From the IMG/VR virus record IMGVR_UViG_3300044987_001483, positions 1 to 37,567 of that record: 37,567 nucleotides of DNA. One strand, written 5' to 3'. Source of the DNA: a virus. Positions 16,247 through 23,188 of this stretch are shown here, one piece after another. Made by a program: the position numbers and the translations under genes. The notes below the pieces were generated by a model. That model searched no databases. It was not told the DNA's origin and saw only the letters and a list, made by a program, of their open reading frames with translations. Positions within the stretch are counted from its first letter, which is position 1. Each line of letters starts with the position of its first letter.

Positions 16247-17451
16247 GGCACACGCTCCGGCGTCCGGCCCGTGGCCTGATGCCATCTCTCAAGCGCGACC
16301 GCGACATAGCCCGGCGATATTTCCACGGCCCGGCAGCGCCGCCCAAGATTCTCGCAGGCGATGATGGTCGTGCCGCTGCCGGCGAAGGCGTCGTATACAT
16401 CGCCGGTCGTGCAGTCGCCTATCAGCAGCCTAAACCAATCGGCGGGCTTGCTGTGACTGTGCTCTGATTCCGCGTGCAGTTTCGTGATGGGCGCGCTAAA
16501 CACGTCCGCTAGATGCTTCCCTCGCGGGTCCGGTTTGAATGTGTACTCGCCCCGCGTATTGAATACGTCGCGCTGTTCGCCCGCGTCCCCGTAGTGCGCA
16601 CCGTCGAATTGATAATCGCTCACGTCGCCATACCATAGGCACAACTTGCCGCGCTTCAATGGGCGGCTGGGTGTGTACCAACACGACACGCAGTCCCACG
16701 TAAACACCCACGCGGGAGCGCCGAACATGCGCACCACGTCGCCGCATCGCTGCCCGTCCGTGAACGCGAGAACATGCGCGTAGGGCGTGGCGTCGAATTG
16801 CGGCGCGCTGTCCCACTCGGGGTCAAACACGACAGACTTACAGCGAATGTCCATCACCCGCGCCACTACAGCCGCGTCGGTGCAATCGCCGCACACCAGC
16901 CGATGGTCGCCCAACTGCCACAACTGCCCCGGCTCCACGCCCCACTTGACGCGCAACTCCTCGGCCTTGTCGATTTGCGGCTCGGCGTCCAACTCCTCGG
17001 CGGGATGGAACACCCCGGCCTCCTTCGCCAAGTCCTCAAGCATCCGCGTCACGCTGGCGTCCTGCGATTGCACGCTCGCCAGCAGCGCGTCAAGCGCCGC
17101 CGCGTCCGCCTGCGCCATCGCCGAAAGTGGGTCGTGCGTGACAAGCACGTAGTCCGCCTCCGCGTCGCTCAGGTCGGTCACCGCCACCATGTACTCATGG
17201 TCTGGCGCGATGCCGCGCCGCAGGTGGCCGTCGATAAGCGTGAGCTTGCCTCCGTTGCGCTCGCTGTGCCAGGCCAGCAGGACGCCCACGTCGCCGACCT
17301 CGCGCATGACGCCGGCCATCGCCTCGGCTTGCGCGTCGGGATGATCGCGCCAGTTGCCGGGGTGCGGCTCCAGGTCGCCCGCCCGCACGCGCCGCACTTC
17401 GACGATGCGGTCGCGCACGTTCACCAAGCCCGGCTTTACCTTGCGGCTCAT
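16243..17451 (-). CDS. ParB-like/DNA methyltransferase fusion with altered catalytic motif
   Basis: A 402-residue fusion. Residues ~15-110 are ParB/sulfiredoxin-like, with RAGDLEPHPGNWRDHP and the KLTLIDGHLRRG motif. The rest is a beta-class amino-methyltransferase with motif IV first and the SAM motif last (DAFAGSGTT at 354-362, then GRRCRAVEISPGYVAVALERW). The usual catalytic [DSN]PP[YFW] appears as DPEW (210-213). The middle Pro is replaced by Glu, so the enzyme may be weakened, inactive or different in substrate. Adenine or cytosine specificity cannot be read. It lies just before TerS, so it may mark DNA ahead of packaging. ATGA and GTGA overlaps bind it to its neighbours. Confidence 0.75.
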   Translation of the reverse strand: MSRKVKPGLVNVRDRIVEVRRVRAGDLEPHPGNWRDHPDAQAEAMAGVMREVGDVGVLLAWHSERNGGKLTLIDGHLRRGIAPDHEYMVAVTDLSDAEADYVLVTHDPLSAMAQADAAALDALLASVQSQDASVTRMLEDLAKEAGVFHPAEELDAEPQIDKAEELRVKWGVEPGQLWQLGDHRLVCGDCTDAAVVARVMDIRCKSVVFDPEWDSAPQFDATPYAHVLAFTDGQRCGDVVRMFGAPAWVFTWDCVSCWYTPSRPLKRGKLCLWYGDVSDYQFDGAHYGDAGEQRDVFNTRGEYTFKPDPRGKHLADVFSAPITKLHAESEHSHSKPADWFRLLIGDCTTGDVYDAFAGSGTTIIACENLGRRCRAVEISPGYVAVALERWHQATGRTPERVP

Positions 17452-18506
17452 GGTCGCCTCGCAAACAACTCAGCGGATTCCCTGAACGCATCGGCCGCGC
17501 CCGGCTCCACCGTGTCGCGCAGGCTGAACGGATGCAGCGGCGCCGTGAGCAGCCCGCGCAGGCCCATCGCTATCGCCTTCGGCGTGTTGGGGCGCAAGCC
17601 GGCCGGCCAGTCGCTGCCCGCGATGACCTGGACTGCCATCTCGCTCAGCGCCGACAGCAGCGGCGGGAACTCCTCCGCGAAACGATGGCGCGGGAAGAAA
17701 TCAAACGCGATGTGAAACGCGGCGTCCGGGTTGACCGCCCGCAGTATCACGCTCCACAGGCCGGGGATGTCAACGACGCCCGACGCGCCCCAGGCCGGGC
17801 CGTAGTACACCGGATGCAGCGCCGACCAGCACTCGTGCCACTGCGTGTCGGCATACACCGCGTGCAAGCCGACCAGCGCCTGCGCCAGCGTTGAGTACAT
17901 CCACTCGAACGTCGTGCGCGCGCCGAAGTTGGGCAACGCGCGCGGGTTGCCGACGTGGTCGCGGTAGCTGGCGATTGCGGCCGGGTCGTAGATGCAAGGG
18001 ATGGCCGGTGGCAGTATCGACTCGCCCTCCTGGCTGAAACACTGGATCACCTGCACGTCGTCGGCGCGGTAGCGCGCTTGCAAGGCCCGCACGAAGCCCA
18101 GGTAGCAGTCCATCGCATCGGCATTCCACGGCGACAGACAGCCCCAGGTCTGCTGGCTGTTGCGCTGGTCGTTGGTGCGCATCGGCCGGCCGTCGATGTC
18201 CCACACGTAGAACTCGTCGGGAAGGTGCGTCGGCACGGACGACGGCCCCATGAGCAGCACGCGCATGCCAGCGGCCCGGCAGCGCGTGACCTGTTCGTCG
18301 GTCAGCGACCAGTCCACCTGGCCCGGCTCGCGCTCCATCAGGTGCCACGGCGCGAACTCAAGCGCCACGGTCGCGCCCGCGTCGCGGAACCGCTTCAGGT
18401 CGTCGAGCGGGATGGCGCGGGAGATCCACTTGGGATTCCACGGCGACACGCCGGTCGCCGGGCAGTCCATCACGATGTTGTGGCAGTCGTCGGGTATAAA
18501 ACTCAC
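17448..18506 (-). CDS. TIM-barrel glycoside-hydrolase-like protein
   Basis: A 352-residue protein with a GTG start overlapping the previous stop. The N-terminal half resembles the GH42/GH5-type TIM barrel, with LKRFRDAGATVALEFAPWHLMEREPGQVDWS near residues 38-67, GMRVLLMGPSSVP near 80-92, and IQCFSQEGESILPP at 154-167. E160 or E162 lies where a general acid would sit. The second half contains HIAFDFFPRHRF and QVIAGSDWPAGL. I cannot name the substrate. It sits between the GluRS-like gene and the methyltransferase, close to the lysin. A role in modifying cell-wall or surface sugar is possible but unproven. Confidence 0.6.
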   Translation of the reverse strand: MSFIPDDCHNIVMDCPATGVSPWNPKWISRAIPLDDLKRFRDAGATVALEFAPWHLMEREPGQVDWSLTDEQVTRCRAAGMRVLLMGPSSVPTHLPDEFYVWDIDGRPMRTNDQRNSQQTWGCLSPWNADAMDCYLGFVRALQARYRADDVQVIQCFSQEGESILPPAIPCIYDPAAIASYRDHVGNPRALPNFGARTTFEWMYSTLAQALVGLHAVYADTQWHECWSALHPVYYGPAWGASGVVDIPGLWSVILRAVNPDAAFHIAFDFFPRHRFAEEFPPLLSALSEMAVQVIAGSDWPAGLRPNTPKAIAMGLRGLLTAPLHPFSLRDTVEPGAADAFRESAELFARRP

Positions 18507-19219
18507 AGCATCTCCTCATCGATCACAGGCTGGTCGAGGATGTTATCCAGCGCCCAGCCCGCGCGCGCGTCAATCAGGCACGCATGCGCCAGCGCGTCAA
18601 TCACCCGCTCAGGCGGCACGCCCGCGTCGCGCAGGGTCGCCACCTTCCACGCGCCGCCCGTCTTGGATACCGTGTCGATCTCGCCGTCGCGTTCGGTGGC
18701 CAGCCGTGGCATGAAGGTATGGCGCGGGATGGGCAGGCCCATCACCTCGCAGCAATAGCAGTACAGGCTGAAGCGCGGCAGTAGGTCGATGCCAGTCACC
18801 ACATGGTCGACGCCCTGCTTGGCGTCCATCCATGCCACGCGCGCGGTCAGGTAGACGGTGTACGGATACCACGCATTCGACATGCCGCGCACTTCGGGGA
18901 AGTGCGCGAACTCGCCGGGGTCGTGCGCGTTGGGCCAGTGCGCGTGGACGGCGGCGCCGGCCTCATCGGCCAGCGTCGACTCGAAACAGAACTCGTCAAA
19001 GCGGATGCCGAGCCACGTCATATCACGCAGCCACTCGCGCCCGAAGCCCTGCATGGCCTGCATGGTGTGAAGCGCGAGCCACGCGGTCTGGTCGTCCTCG
19101 CACCTGAGAATGAAGCGCCCGCCCGTCGTCTGCGCGATGTGCTGATTCACCAGCGCGAGGTAGACGTGGCCCAGGTGCGGCAGGCCGTTGGCTGTTGGAT
19201 TCAATCTGACGTTGCTCAC
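18503..19219 (-). CDS. Stand-alone glutamyl-tRNA-synthetase-like catalytic domain
   Basis: A 238-residue class I synthetase core. RLNPTANGLPHLGHVYLAL (residues 5-23) carries the HIGH motif as HLGH (15-18). FILRCEDDQ (37-44) matches the GluRS/GlnRS FxLRxEDT segment. GVDHVVTGIDLLPR (136-149) matches the GxDHVxRGEDLL block, and TVSKTGG (183-189) stands for KMSKS. The GTG start (19219) overlaps the lysin stop as GTGA and follows AGGAG. No anticodon-binding domain is present, so it resembles GluQRS-type truncated enzymes. Ile in GID replaces the usual Glu. It could aminoacylate a tRNA, another molecule, or nothing. It sits between two glycosidase-like genes. Confidence 0.75.
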   Translation of the reverse strand: MSNVRLNPTANGLPHLGHVYLALVNQHIAQTTGGRFILRCEDDQTAWLALHTMQAMQGFGREWLRDMTWLGIRFDEFCFESTLADEAGAAVHAHWPNAHDPGEFAHFPEVRGMSNAWYPYTVYLTARVAWMDAKQGVDHVVTGIDLLPRFSLYCYCCEVMGLPIPRHTFMPRLATERDGEIDTVSKTGGAWKVATLRDAGVPPERVIDALAHACLIDARAGWALDNILDQPVIDEEML

Positions 19220-20778
19220 TTCCAAAACTCCTGCATGAGTGGCATGTACTGGTCCACCCGGTACCCTGCCCAGTCGTTGTCATTGCCGGATTGGAACAAC
19301 GCGCCGCCAAGTATCTGCGTGGGCCAGCCGAGCGACTCTTGCGCCTGGCACGCCAGCCAGTCGCGGCACCACTGCGAGAACTGCGCGCCGGTGTAGCCGT
19401 GCGCCGGGAACCCGCCCACCCCGCCTTCGTCCACGCCGGTCTCTGAGCACAACACCTTGCGCAGCTTCGGGTCGAAGCCGCAGCGCGAGAACAGTTGAGC
19501 CCACCGGCGCGCATACCAGACGTCGAAGTCCTGCCCGATCTTGCGTGTGTACAAATGGAAGCCGATGTAGATGCCGGGGTCGTTGTTGTACAGCCCGGCC
19601 ACCCGGCGCCTGAAGATGTCGGCCAGCTCGTCGTTCCAGAAGTCCGGCGTGCCCATGCTGTACGCGCCCAAGCTCACGCGGTAGCCGCGCTGCCGCACGA
19701 TGGCGGCGGCGCTCAGCTCAGCGTCCAGGCGGTCGTTCAACTCCTTCGCGTTGCCGTAGCCCTGCCCGTTGTCGCTCTCGTTGAGCGTCTCGTAAATGCA
19801 GTTCGGGTGCAGCTCGCCGGCCAGCATGTGCGCAGCCAGGCCAGCACCGCCCCACGGCCCGCTCACGTAGTGGCGATGGACAACGACTGCATCGGGGTAC
19901 TGCCGGGCCAGTTGCGCGGCAACCGGGAAGTTGTCCAGCACCTGGAAGTAGCGGCAGCCCTGCGCCGCGTAGTCGAAGGCGATGCGGTGATTGCCGATGA
20001 CGTTCACGCCGATGAGCACCTTGCCCGGCACGATGGGCGGTGGCACCACGATGGGCGGCTCGACTGCGTACTGCCGAAACTCCAGCGTCGTCGGGATGGA
20101 CGGCGCCGAGTAGTAGCGCGACACGAAGTCGCGGTACGCCTGCTGTTGGTCCGGCGCGATCCCCCAGAACACAATGCGCCGCGAGCGCAGGCCGGTGATG
20201 GGCAGGCAGGCGTCGTCGACGCTGAAGCACACCGACTGCTTGCGCAGGTACGCCTCGCCGGCCACGATGTCGTACTGCGCGCGCGTCGCGGTCTGCGTCG
20301 GCACGTGCACTACGCGGTCGTAAGGCTCGCGCGCCACGTAGGGTGCGTCGCCGGCTGTCGTCATCGATACCCCCAGCTTGGCGCGCGTCATGGCGTCAAG
20401 CGACGTGCGCGGCGCGAGGATGTTGGCTCCGCGCGAGTCCGGCCAAAGCGGGTCATGGAAGTGCGTGTCGTCGAGGCGCACGATCCAATGCAGCCCGGTG
20501 TAGTTCGGGTCGTAGCGGTGCGGCAAGTCGGTGTAGCGGATGAGCGCGGCGTGCGGGTAGCCGTCGCCCGCAGTTGCCATCAGCCCCAGGTGGGCCCACA
20601 TGGCGCGCAGGTCGGCGGCGGTCGTGCCATCGGCAGGCGGGTCGAATCGTTCGGCCAGCGACTGGACTGTCTCAGCGTTGCCCTTGCCGAGAGCGCGGGC
20701 CAGCATGAGCGCGACGGCCGGCCCGCAGTCGTTGCGCGCCGCGTTGCCCATCTGCGAAATCCAGGGGATGCTCGTCAT
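19216..20778 (-). CDS. Lysin: C39-like peptidase plus glycosidase
   Basis: A 520-residue, two-part enzyme likely to open the cell wall. I place the start at the ATG at 20778, which overlaps the previous stop as ATGA; longer versions enter that gene. Residues ~4-125 are a C39-like cysteine peptidase with DCGPA (C18), LHWIV (H97) and FHDP (D109). A linker follows (~130-235), then a TIM-barrel glycosidase from about residue 250. YETLNESDNG carries acid/base candidate E334, and CSETGVDEGG carries nucleophile candidate E446. It has no signal peptide and follows two holin-like genes, so holin-dependent release is the simplest model. Confidence 0.75.
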   Translation of the reverse strand: MTSIPWISQMGNAARNDCGPAVALMLARALGKGNAETVQSLAERFDPPADGTTAADLRAMWAHLGLMATAGDGYPHAALIRYTDLPHRYDPNYTGLHWIVRLDDTHFHDPLWPDSRGANILAPRTSLDAMTRAKLGVSMTTAGDAPYVAREPYDRVVHVPTQTATRAQYDIVAGEAYLRKQSVCFSVDDACLPITGLRSRRIVFWGIAPDQQQAYRDFVSRYYSAPSIPTTLEFRQYAVEPPIVVPPPIVPGKVLIGVNVIGNHRIAFDYAAQGCRYFQVLDNFPVAAQLARQYPDAVVVHRHYVSGPWGGAGLAAHMLAGELHPNCIYETLNESDNGQGYGNAKELNDRLDAELSAAAIVRQRGYRVSLGAYSMGTPDFWNDELADIFRRRVAGLYNNDPGIYIGFHLYTRKIGQDFDVWYARRWAQLFSRCGFDPKLRKVLCSETGVDEGGVGGFPAHGYTGAQFSQWCRDWLACQAQESLGWPTQILGGALFQSGNDNDWAGYRVDQYMPLMQEFWK

Positions 20779-21314
20779 AGCGCCGCCCCCGGCCGCGCCT
20801 TGTGCGCCGCGTCGCCCAGTTGTGACAACCTCCCCATGCGCTCGGCGTACTCGTACAGATGCAGCGCCGCGGCTGGTTGCGGCAGTCCAGCCGCGCCGGA
20901 CTGCTCCCACTGCAAGCCGGCGTCATGCGAAAGCGTCTCAAGCTCCAGCACTGTGAACCGCGTGCGCAGCAGGTCATACAGGCCATCCATCATCACAATC
21001 GCCGGGTACATGTGCGGGCGCGGCGCCGGTGTGGCGCCCAAGGAGATCACCTGTTGCGTCAGGTCGACCACCCAGGCGCGGAGTTCGTCGTTCTCTCTGC
21101 GGATGCCGACGATCTCGCGGCGCAGCGCGTCGATCTCGGACTGTAGCCGCGCGCCTTGTTCCACCGCGCGTTGCCAGATTCGGCCCTCAAGCTCAGCCGC
21201 CGCGCTTGGCGTAGGCGTTGCGCGAAAGCGCACAGCCAGCCACCCGACCACTGCCAAGAACGCGACTAGCGATGCGACTTGAATCGCGTCCGCGATAGTG
21301 ATGACATCAGCCAC
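20775..21314 (-). CDS. Membrane/coiled-coil protein with a death-like (EAD) C-terminal domain
   Basis: A 179-residue protein. I choose the GTG at 21314, which has GGGGGA five bases upstream and overlaps the previous stop by 8 bases. Residues ~10-28 are one transmembrane helix. Residues ~38-92 are a coiled coil (LQSEIDALRREIVGIRRENDEL). Residues 111-167 match the effector-associated/bacterial death-like pattern: LYDLLRTRFTVLELETLSHDAGLQWE, then a loop with Gly and Pro, then ALHLYEYAERMGRLSQL. Such domains recruit partners in bacterial immune and stress systems. Its place is where a spanin or lysis regulator normally lies. The fold call is by pattern only, so a spanin-like function without that domain remains possible. 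Confidence 0.55.
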   Translation of the reverse strand: MADVITIADAIQVASLVAFLAVVGWLAVRFRATPTPSAAAELEGRIWQRAVEQGARLQSEIDALRREIVGIRRENDELRAWVVDLTQQVISLGATPAPRPHMYPAIVMMDGLYDLLRTRFTVLELETLSHDAGLQWEQSGAAGLPQPAAALHLYEYAERMGRLSQLGDAAHKARPGAAL

Positions 21315-21603
21315 GAGTCCCCCGGTCGCGCCCCACCCATGCATTGAGTGTGAGCGTAGCCGCGAGCGCCATCGTCGCCATCTCGTACCATCCATTCGTG
21401 AGCCGGAACCCGGCGATGTAGATAGCCTGGATGACGACGACGTAGCCCAGTCCCACGGCTGCGACGACGCGCAGGGCGCGCCCCACTGCGTCGCTGCCGT
21501 GGCGAATCGTGTGCACGTTGAGCACCACGCCAGCGGCACAGATGACGACGAGTAGCACGTTGTCGCCGTAGCGGGCGATCCAGGTGATGACATCGGCCAC
21601 CAT
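21307..21603 (-). CDS. Holin-like membrane protein
   Basis: A 98-residue protein starting at the ATG at 21603, one base after the preceding stop. It has about three hydrophobic helices (DNVLLVVICAAGVVLNV, RVVAAVGLGYVVVIQAIYIAG, YEMATMALAATLTLN) and a short basic tail ending VGRDRGTRG. Such proteins form holes in the inner membrane at the end of infection. It lies just before the lysin, which supports holin function. Which of the two adjacent small membrane proteins is the main holin cannot be told. Confidence 0.65.
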   Translation of the reverse strand: MVADVITWIARYGDNVLLVVICAAGVVLNVHTIRHGSDAVGRALRVVAAVGLGYVVVIQAIYIAGFRLTNGWYEMATMALAATLTLNAWVGRDRGTRG

Positions 21604-21604
21604 G

Positions 21605-21880
21605 TCACCCGTGCGGCGGCGGGTTGGTGGCGCGGCGGATGGCGTCGGCATCGCGTAGTCGCTGCGTGTTGTCAGCCAGGCGCACAGCCCGCACGCGCTG
21701 TACCTCGGCCTTCACGCCGACCACGCCGGACGCGCCCAGGATGACGACCACCAGCCCCACCACCGCGGCCAGCACATCCGGCGACAGGTCGGGGAACGCG
21801 TAGCGCGCGACGATGGACGCCAGCAGAATGACGGCGCTCCACACCTTCGGGTCTTTGAGGATCGCGCGGATGATGTCCAT
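21605..21880 (-). CDS. Holin-like small membrane protein, first late gene
   Basis: A 91-residue protein with its ATG at 21880 and GAGG just before it. It has two hydrophobic helices, VWSAVILLASIVARYAF and VLAAVVGLVVVILGASGVVGV, with a basic, Arg-rich C-terminal tail. A pair of hydrophobic helices with a charged cytoplasmic tail is typical of phage holins. It is the first gene of the late transcript, about 15 bases after the U-tract of the leader terminator. Confidence 0.65.
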   Translation of the reverse strand: MDIIRAILKDPKVWSAVILLASIVARYAFPDLSPDVLAAVVGLVVVILGASGVVGVKAEVQRVRAVRLADNTQRLRDADAIRRATNPPPHG

Positions 21881-21894
21881 AGCACCTCGCAAAC

Positions 21895-21925
21895 AAAAAC
21901 GCCCCACCCGGCAATGAGTGAGGCA
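21895..21925 (-). terminator. Intrinsic terminator inside the late leader
   Basis: On the minus strand TGCCTCACTC (21925-21916) pairs with GGGTGGGGCG (21909-21900), with some G-U pairs, around a 6-base loop. Five T follow at 21899-21895. No minus-strand gene lies upstream; the next gene there is on the plus strand. The terminator therefore acts on the late transcript itself, which suggests control by anti-termination or attenuation. Confidence 0.65.
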
Positions 21926-21945
21926 CGCCATCGGGCGATGACGTA

Positions 21946-21970
21946 AGTATACGCTTGCGCAGATTTAGCC
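21946..21970 (-). promoter_or_regulatory. Possible late promoter
   Basis: TATACT (21951-21946) would be a -10 for the late block, with a start site near 21939. No -35 like TTGACA lies 16-18 bases upstream. Instead GGCTAAATC (21970-21962) is found. The same 9-mer precedes the TACAAT near 11704, so it may be an activator site. Confidence 0.4.
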
Positions 21971-22002
21971 CCGCCCAAACTGTGTAGGTTTCCCGTCACC
22001 CG

Positions 22003-22030
22003 TTGACAAGCGCAGAATATGTGCTACAAT
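22003..22030 (+). promoter_or_regulatory. Sigma70-type promoter of the small plus-strand island
   Basis: TTGACA (22003-22008) and TACAAT (22025-22030) are separated by 16 bases, and TGC stands directly before the -10 as an extended -10. The predicted start is near 22037. It drives the four small plus-strand genes beginning at 22071. Confidence 0.75.
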
Positions 22031-22070
22031 TCTGTGCATACCACGGGGTAAGGGAAACAGGAGACACAAA

Positions 22071-22295
22071 ATGGAAACCGAAACCAAAAACTACAAGATC
22101 GCGACCGAGGGAATGGAAAGCGAGCCGATGACCTGCGCCGAAGCCGATGAGGCCATCGCCAAACTGCCGGAAGGGTACTACGTGACGGCGGCTACAACGG
22201 AGCGGCGCATGGTCAGCGATGGGGCGGGCGGATGGACGTTCGACTGGTGCATCGGCGATGTCCCCGGCAACAAGCCCGCTCTTCTGTGGCGGTAA
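22071..22295 (+). CDS. Small hypothetical protein
   Basis: A 74-residue protein starting METETKNYKIATEGMESEP with AGGAGA seven bases upstream. It has an acidic N-terminal helix (CAEADEAIAKLPEGYYV) and a C-terminal strand region with Trp (GWTFDWCIGDV). It is the first gene after the promoter at 22003-22030. Nothing in the sequence shows a function. Confidence 0.75.
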   Translation: METETKNYKIATEGMESEPMTCAEADEAIAKLPEGYYVTAATTERRMVSDGAGGWTFDWCIGDVPGNKPALLWR

Positions 22296-22349
22296 GCCAC
22301 CACCACACGATTGCCGCCGAGGTGACTAAGGCGGCGGGAGAATACAGAC

Positions 22350-22571
22350 ATGGCAAAGTTCAACATCACCAGCGAAACGAAACTCACCAACGCGAGCATG
22401 CGCGATCACAGCGCCGACTCGTTCTACATGGCGGTCGCCGCCTACATCACCGAGCACAGCCGCACTGGCGACCCGGAGCAGTCGCTCCAGGACTGGCTCG
22501 CGGCCGGCGACTACCAGGACGTGCCGACCGTCGCCAGCGTCATCGCCGAATGGGACAGCGACCGCGAGTAG
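22350..22571 (+). CDS. Small acidic hypothetical protein
   Basis: A 73-residue protein starting MAKFNITSETKLTNASMRD, with GGGAG upstream. It is acidic and helical, with DSFYMAVAAYITEHSR and a C-terminal stretch ending SVIAEWDSDRE. A short acidic protein of this type could mimic DNA or bind a partner, but no motif shows it. It is second in the small plus-strand unit. Confidence 0.7.
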   Translation: MAKFNITSETKLTNASMRDHSADSFYMAVAAYITEHSRTGDPEQSLQDWLAAGDYQDVPTVASVIAEWDSDRE

Positions 22572-22576
22572 CACCC

Positions 22577-22891
22577 ATGAACACCCGCATCACCAAAGCC
22601 GCCCGCGCCGAACGCCTGGCGCGGGCGCAGGCGCTGCTCGAAGCGTCAGGCTGGACCGTGCGCCGCCCGCTGCCGACCGCCGCGGCTGAGCACGCCGTCA
22701 CCGCGCTGGTGGCCGAGTTCAACTGCCAGCGTCGCACCGCGCTGCGGATCGTGGCGCAAGCCGAGCGCAGGCTGCGCGGCGAGGTCGTGGACACGTGGGC
22801 GCGCGGCGCAGGCCGGCCGCGCAAGTGGGTGCGCGTGCAGGTTGAGGATGCCGTCAAGGCCGGGCTGGCTCAGCCACCGGCGAGGGGATAG
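22577..22891 (+). CDS. Small basic protein with HTH-like and AT-hook-like sequence
   Basis: A 104-residue, Arg/Ala-rich protein starting MNTRITKAARAERLARAQ, with the ATG six bases after the previous stop. Helices at ~45-70 (TALVAEFNCQRRTALRIVAQAERRL) resemble a helix-turn-helix. RGAGRPRKW near residue 80 contains a GRP core like an AT-hook. It may bind DNA and regulate other genes. The frame is open further upstream, but that part overlaps the neighbouring gene and is not used here. Confidence 0.6.
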   Translation: MNTRITKAARAERLARAQALLEASGWTVRRPLPTAAAEHAVTALVAEFNCQRRTALRIVAQAERRLRGEVVDTWARGAGRPRKWVRVQVEDAVKAGLAQPPARG

Positions 22892-22893
22892 AC

Positions 22894-23124
22894 ATGGATT
22901 ACGTTCTCAAGTGCGAGGGTAAGAACCGGCGTGGAGAAACCGTCAACGTCCTGACAGCGGGCGGGGTATTCGTGCACAAGGGCAGCTACGGCGAGGCTTA
23001 CCGGATCGTTCGGCGCAGGATCAAGCCGGGCGACACGTACACCGAAGGCGGCGCCGTGTTGTCATACGAGCAGATGCAGAAGCAGTATGCGGATGGCGAC
23101 GCATTCGACCGCGGCGAGTTCTGA
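22894..23124 (+). CDS. Small hypothetical protein
   Basis: A 76-residue protein starting MDYVLKCEGKNRRGETVNV, two bases after the previous stop. It is mixed alpha/beta (VFVHKGSYGEAYRIVRRRI) with an acidic tail (YADGDAFDRGEF). It is the last gene of the plus-strand unit and is followed by a terminator. The family is not recognised. Confidence 0.7.
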   Translation: MDYVLKCEGKNRRGETVNVLTAGGVFVHKGSYGEAYRIVRRRIKPGDTYTEGGAVLSYEQMQKQYADGDAFDRGEF

Positions 23125-23146
23125 CGCGCCGCGCCCGGCAAACAGA

Positions 23147-23173
23147 AGCGCCCCGGTGATTGGCCGGGGCGCT
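23147..23173. terminator. Bidirectional terminator
   Basis: AGCGCCCCGG (23147-23156) pairs with CCGGGGCGCT (23164-23173) around a 7-base loop. It lies between converging genes: the plus-strand unit ends at 23124 and the minus-strand gene ends at 23189. Short T-rich tails follow in both directions, so it can end both transcripts. Confidence 0.65.
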
Positions 23174-23188
23174 TGCGTGCGGGGGATG

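Noticed and set aside
20779-20910. 44-residue N-terminal extension of the lysin
   Set aside because: It lies inside the preceding gene and is Arg-rich without a signal peptide; the ATGA start at 20778 is the natural one.
19495-21282. 595-codon open frame on the plus strand over the lysin
   Set aside because: Same reason: Arg/Val/His-rich antisense shadow of the lysin and its neighbour.
22232-22576. Upstream extension of the 104-residue HTH-like gene
   Set aside because: The extension overlaps the 73-residue gene in another frame and reads as Arg/His-rich shadow; the ATG at 22577 follows that gene's stop directly.
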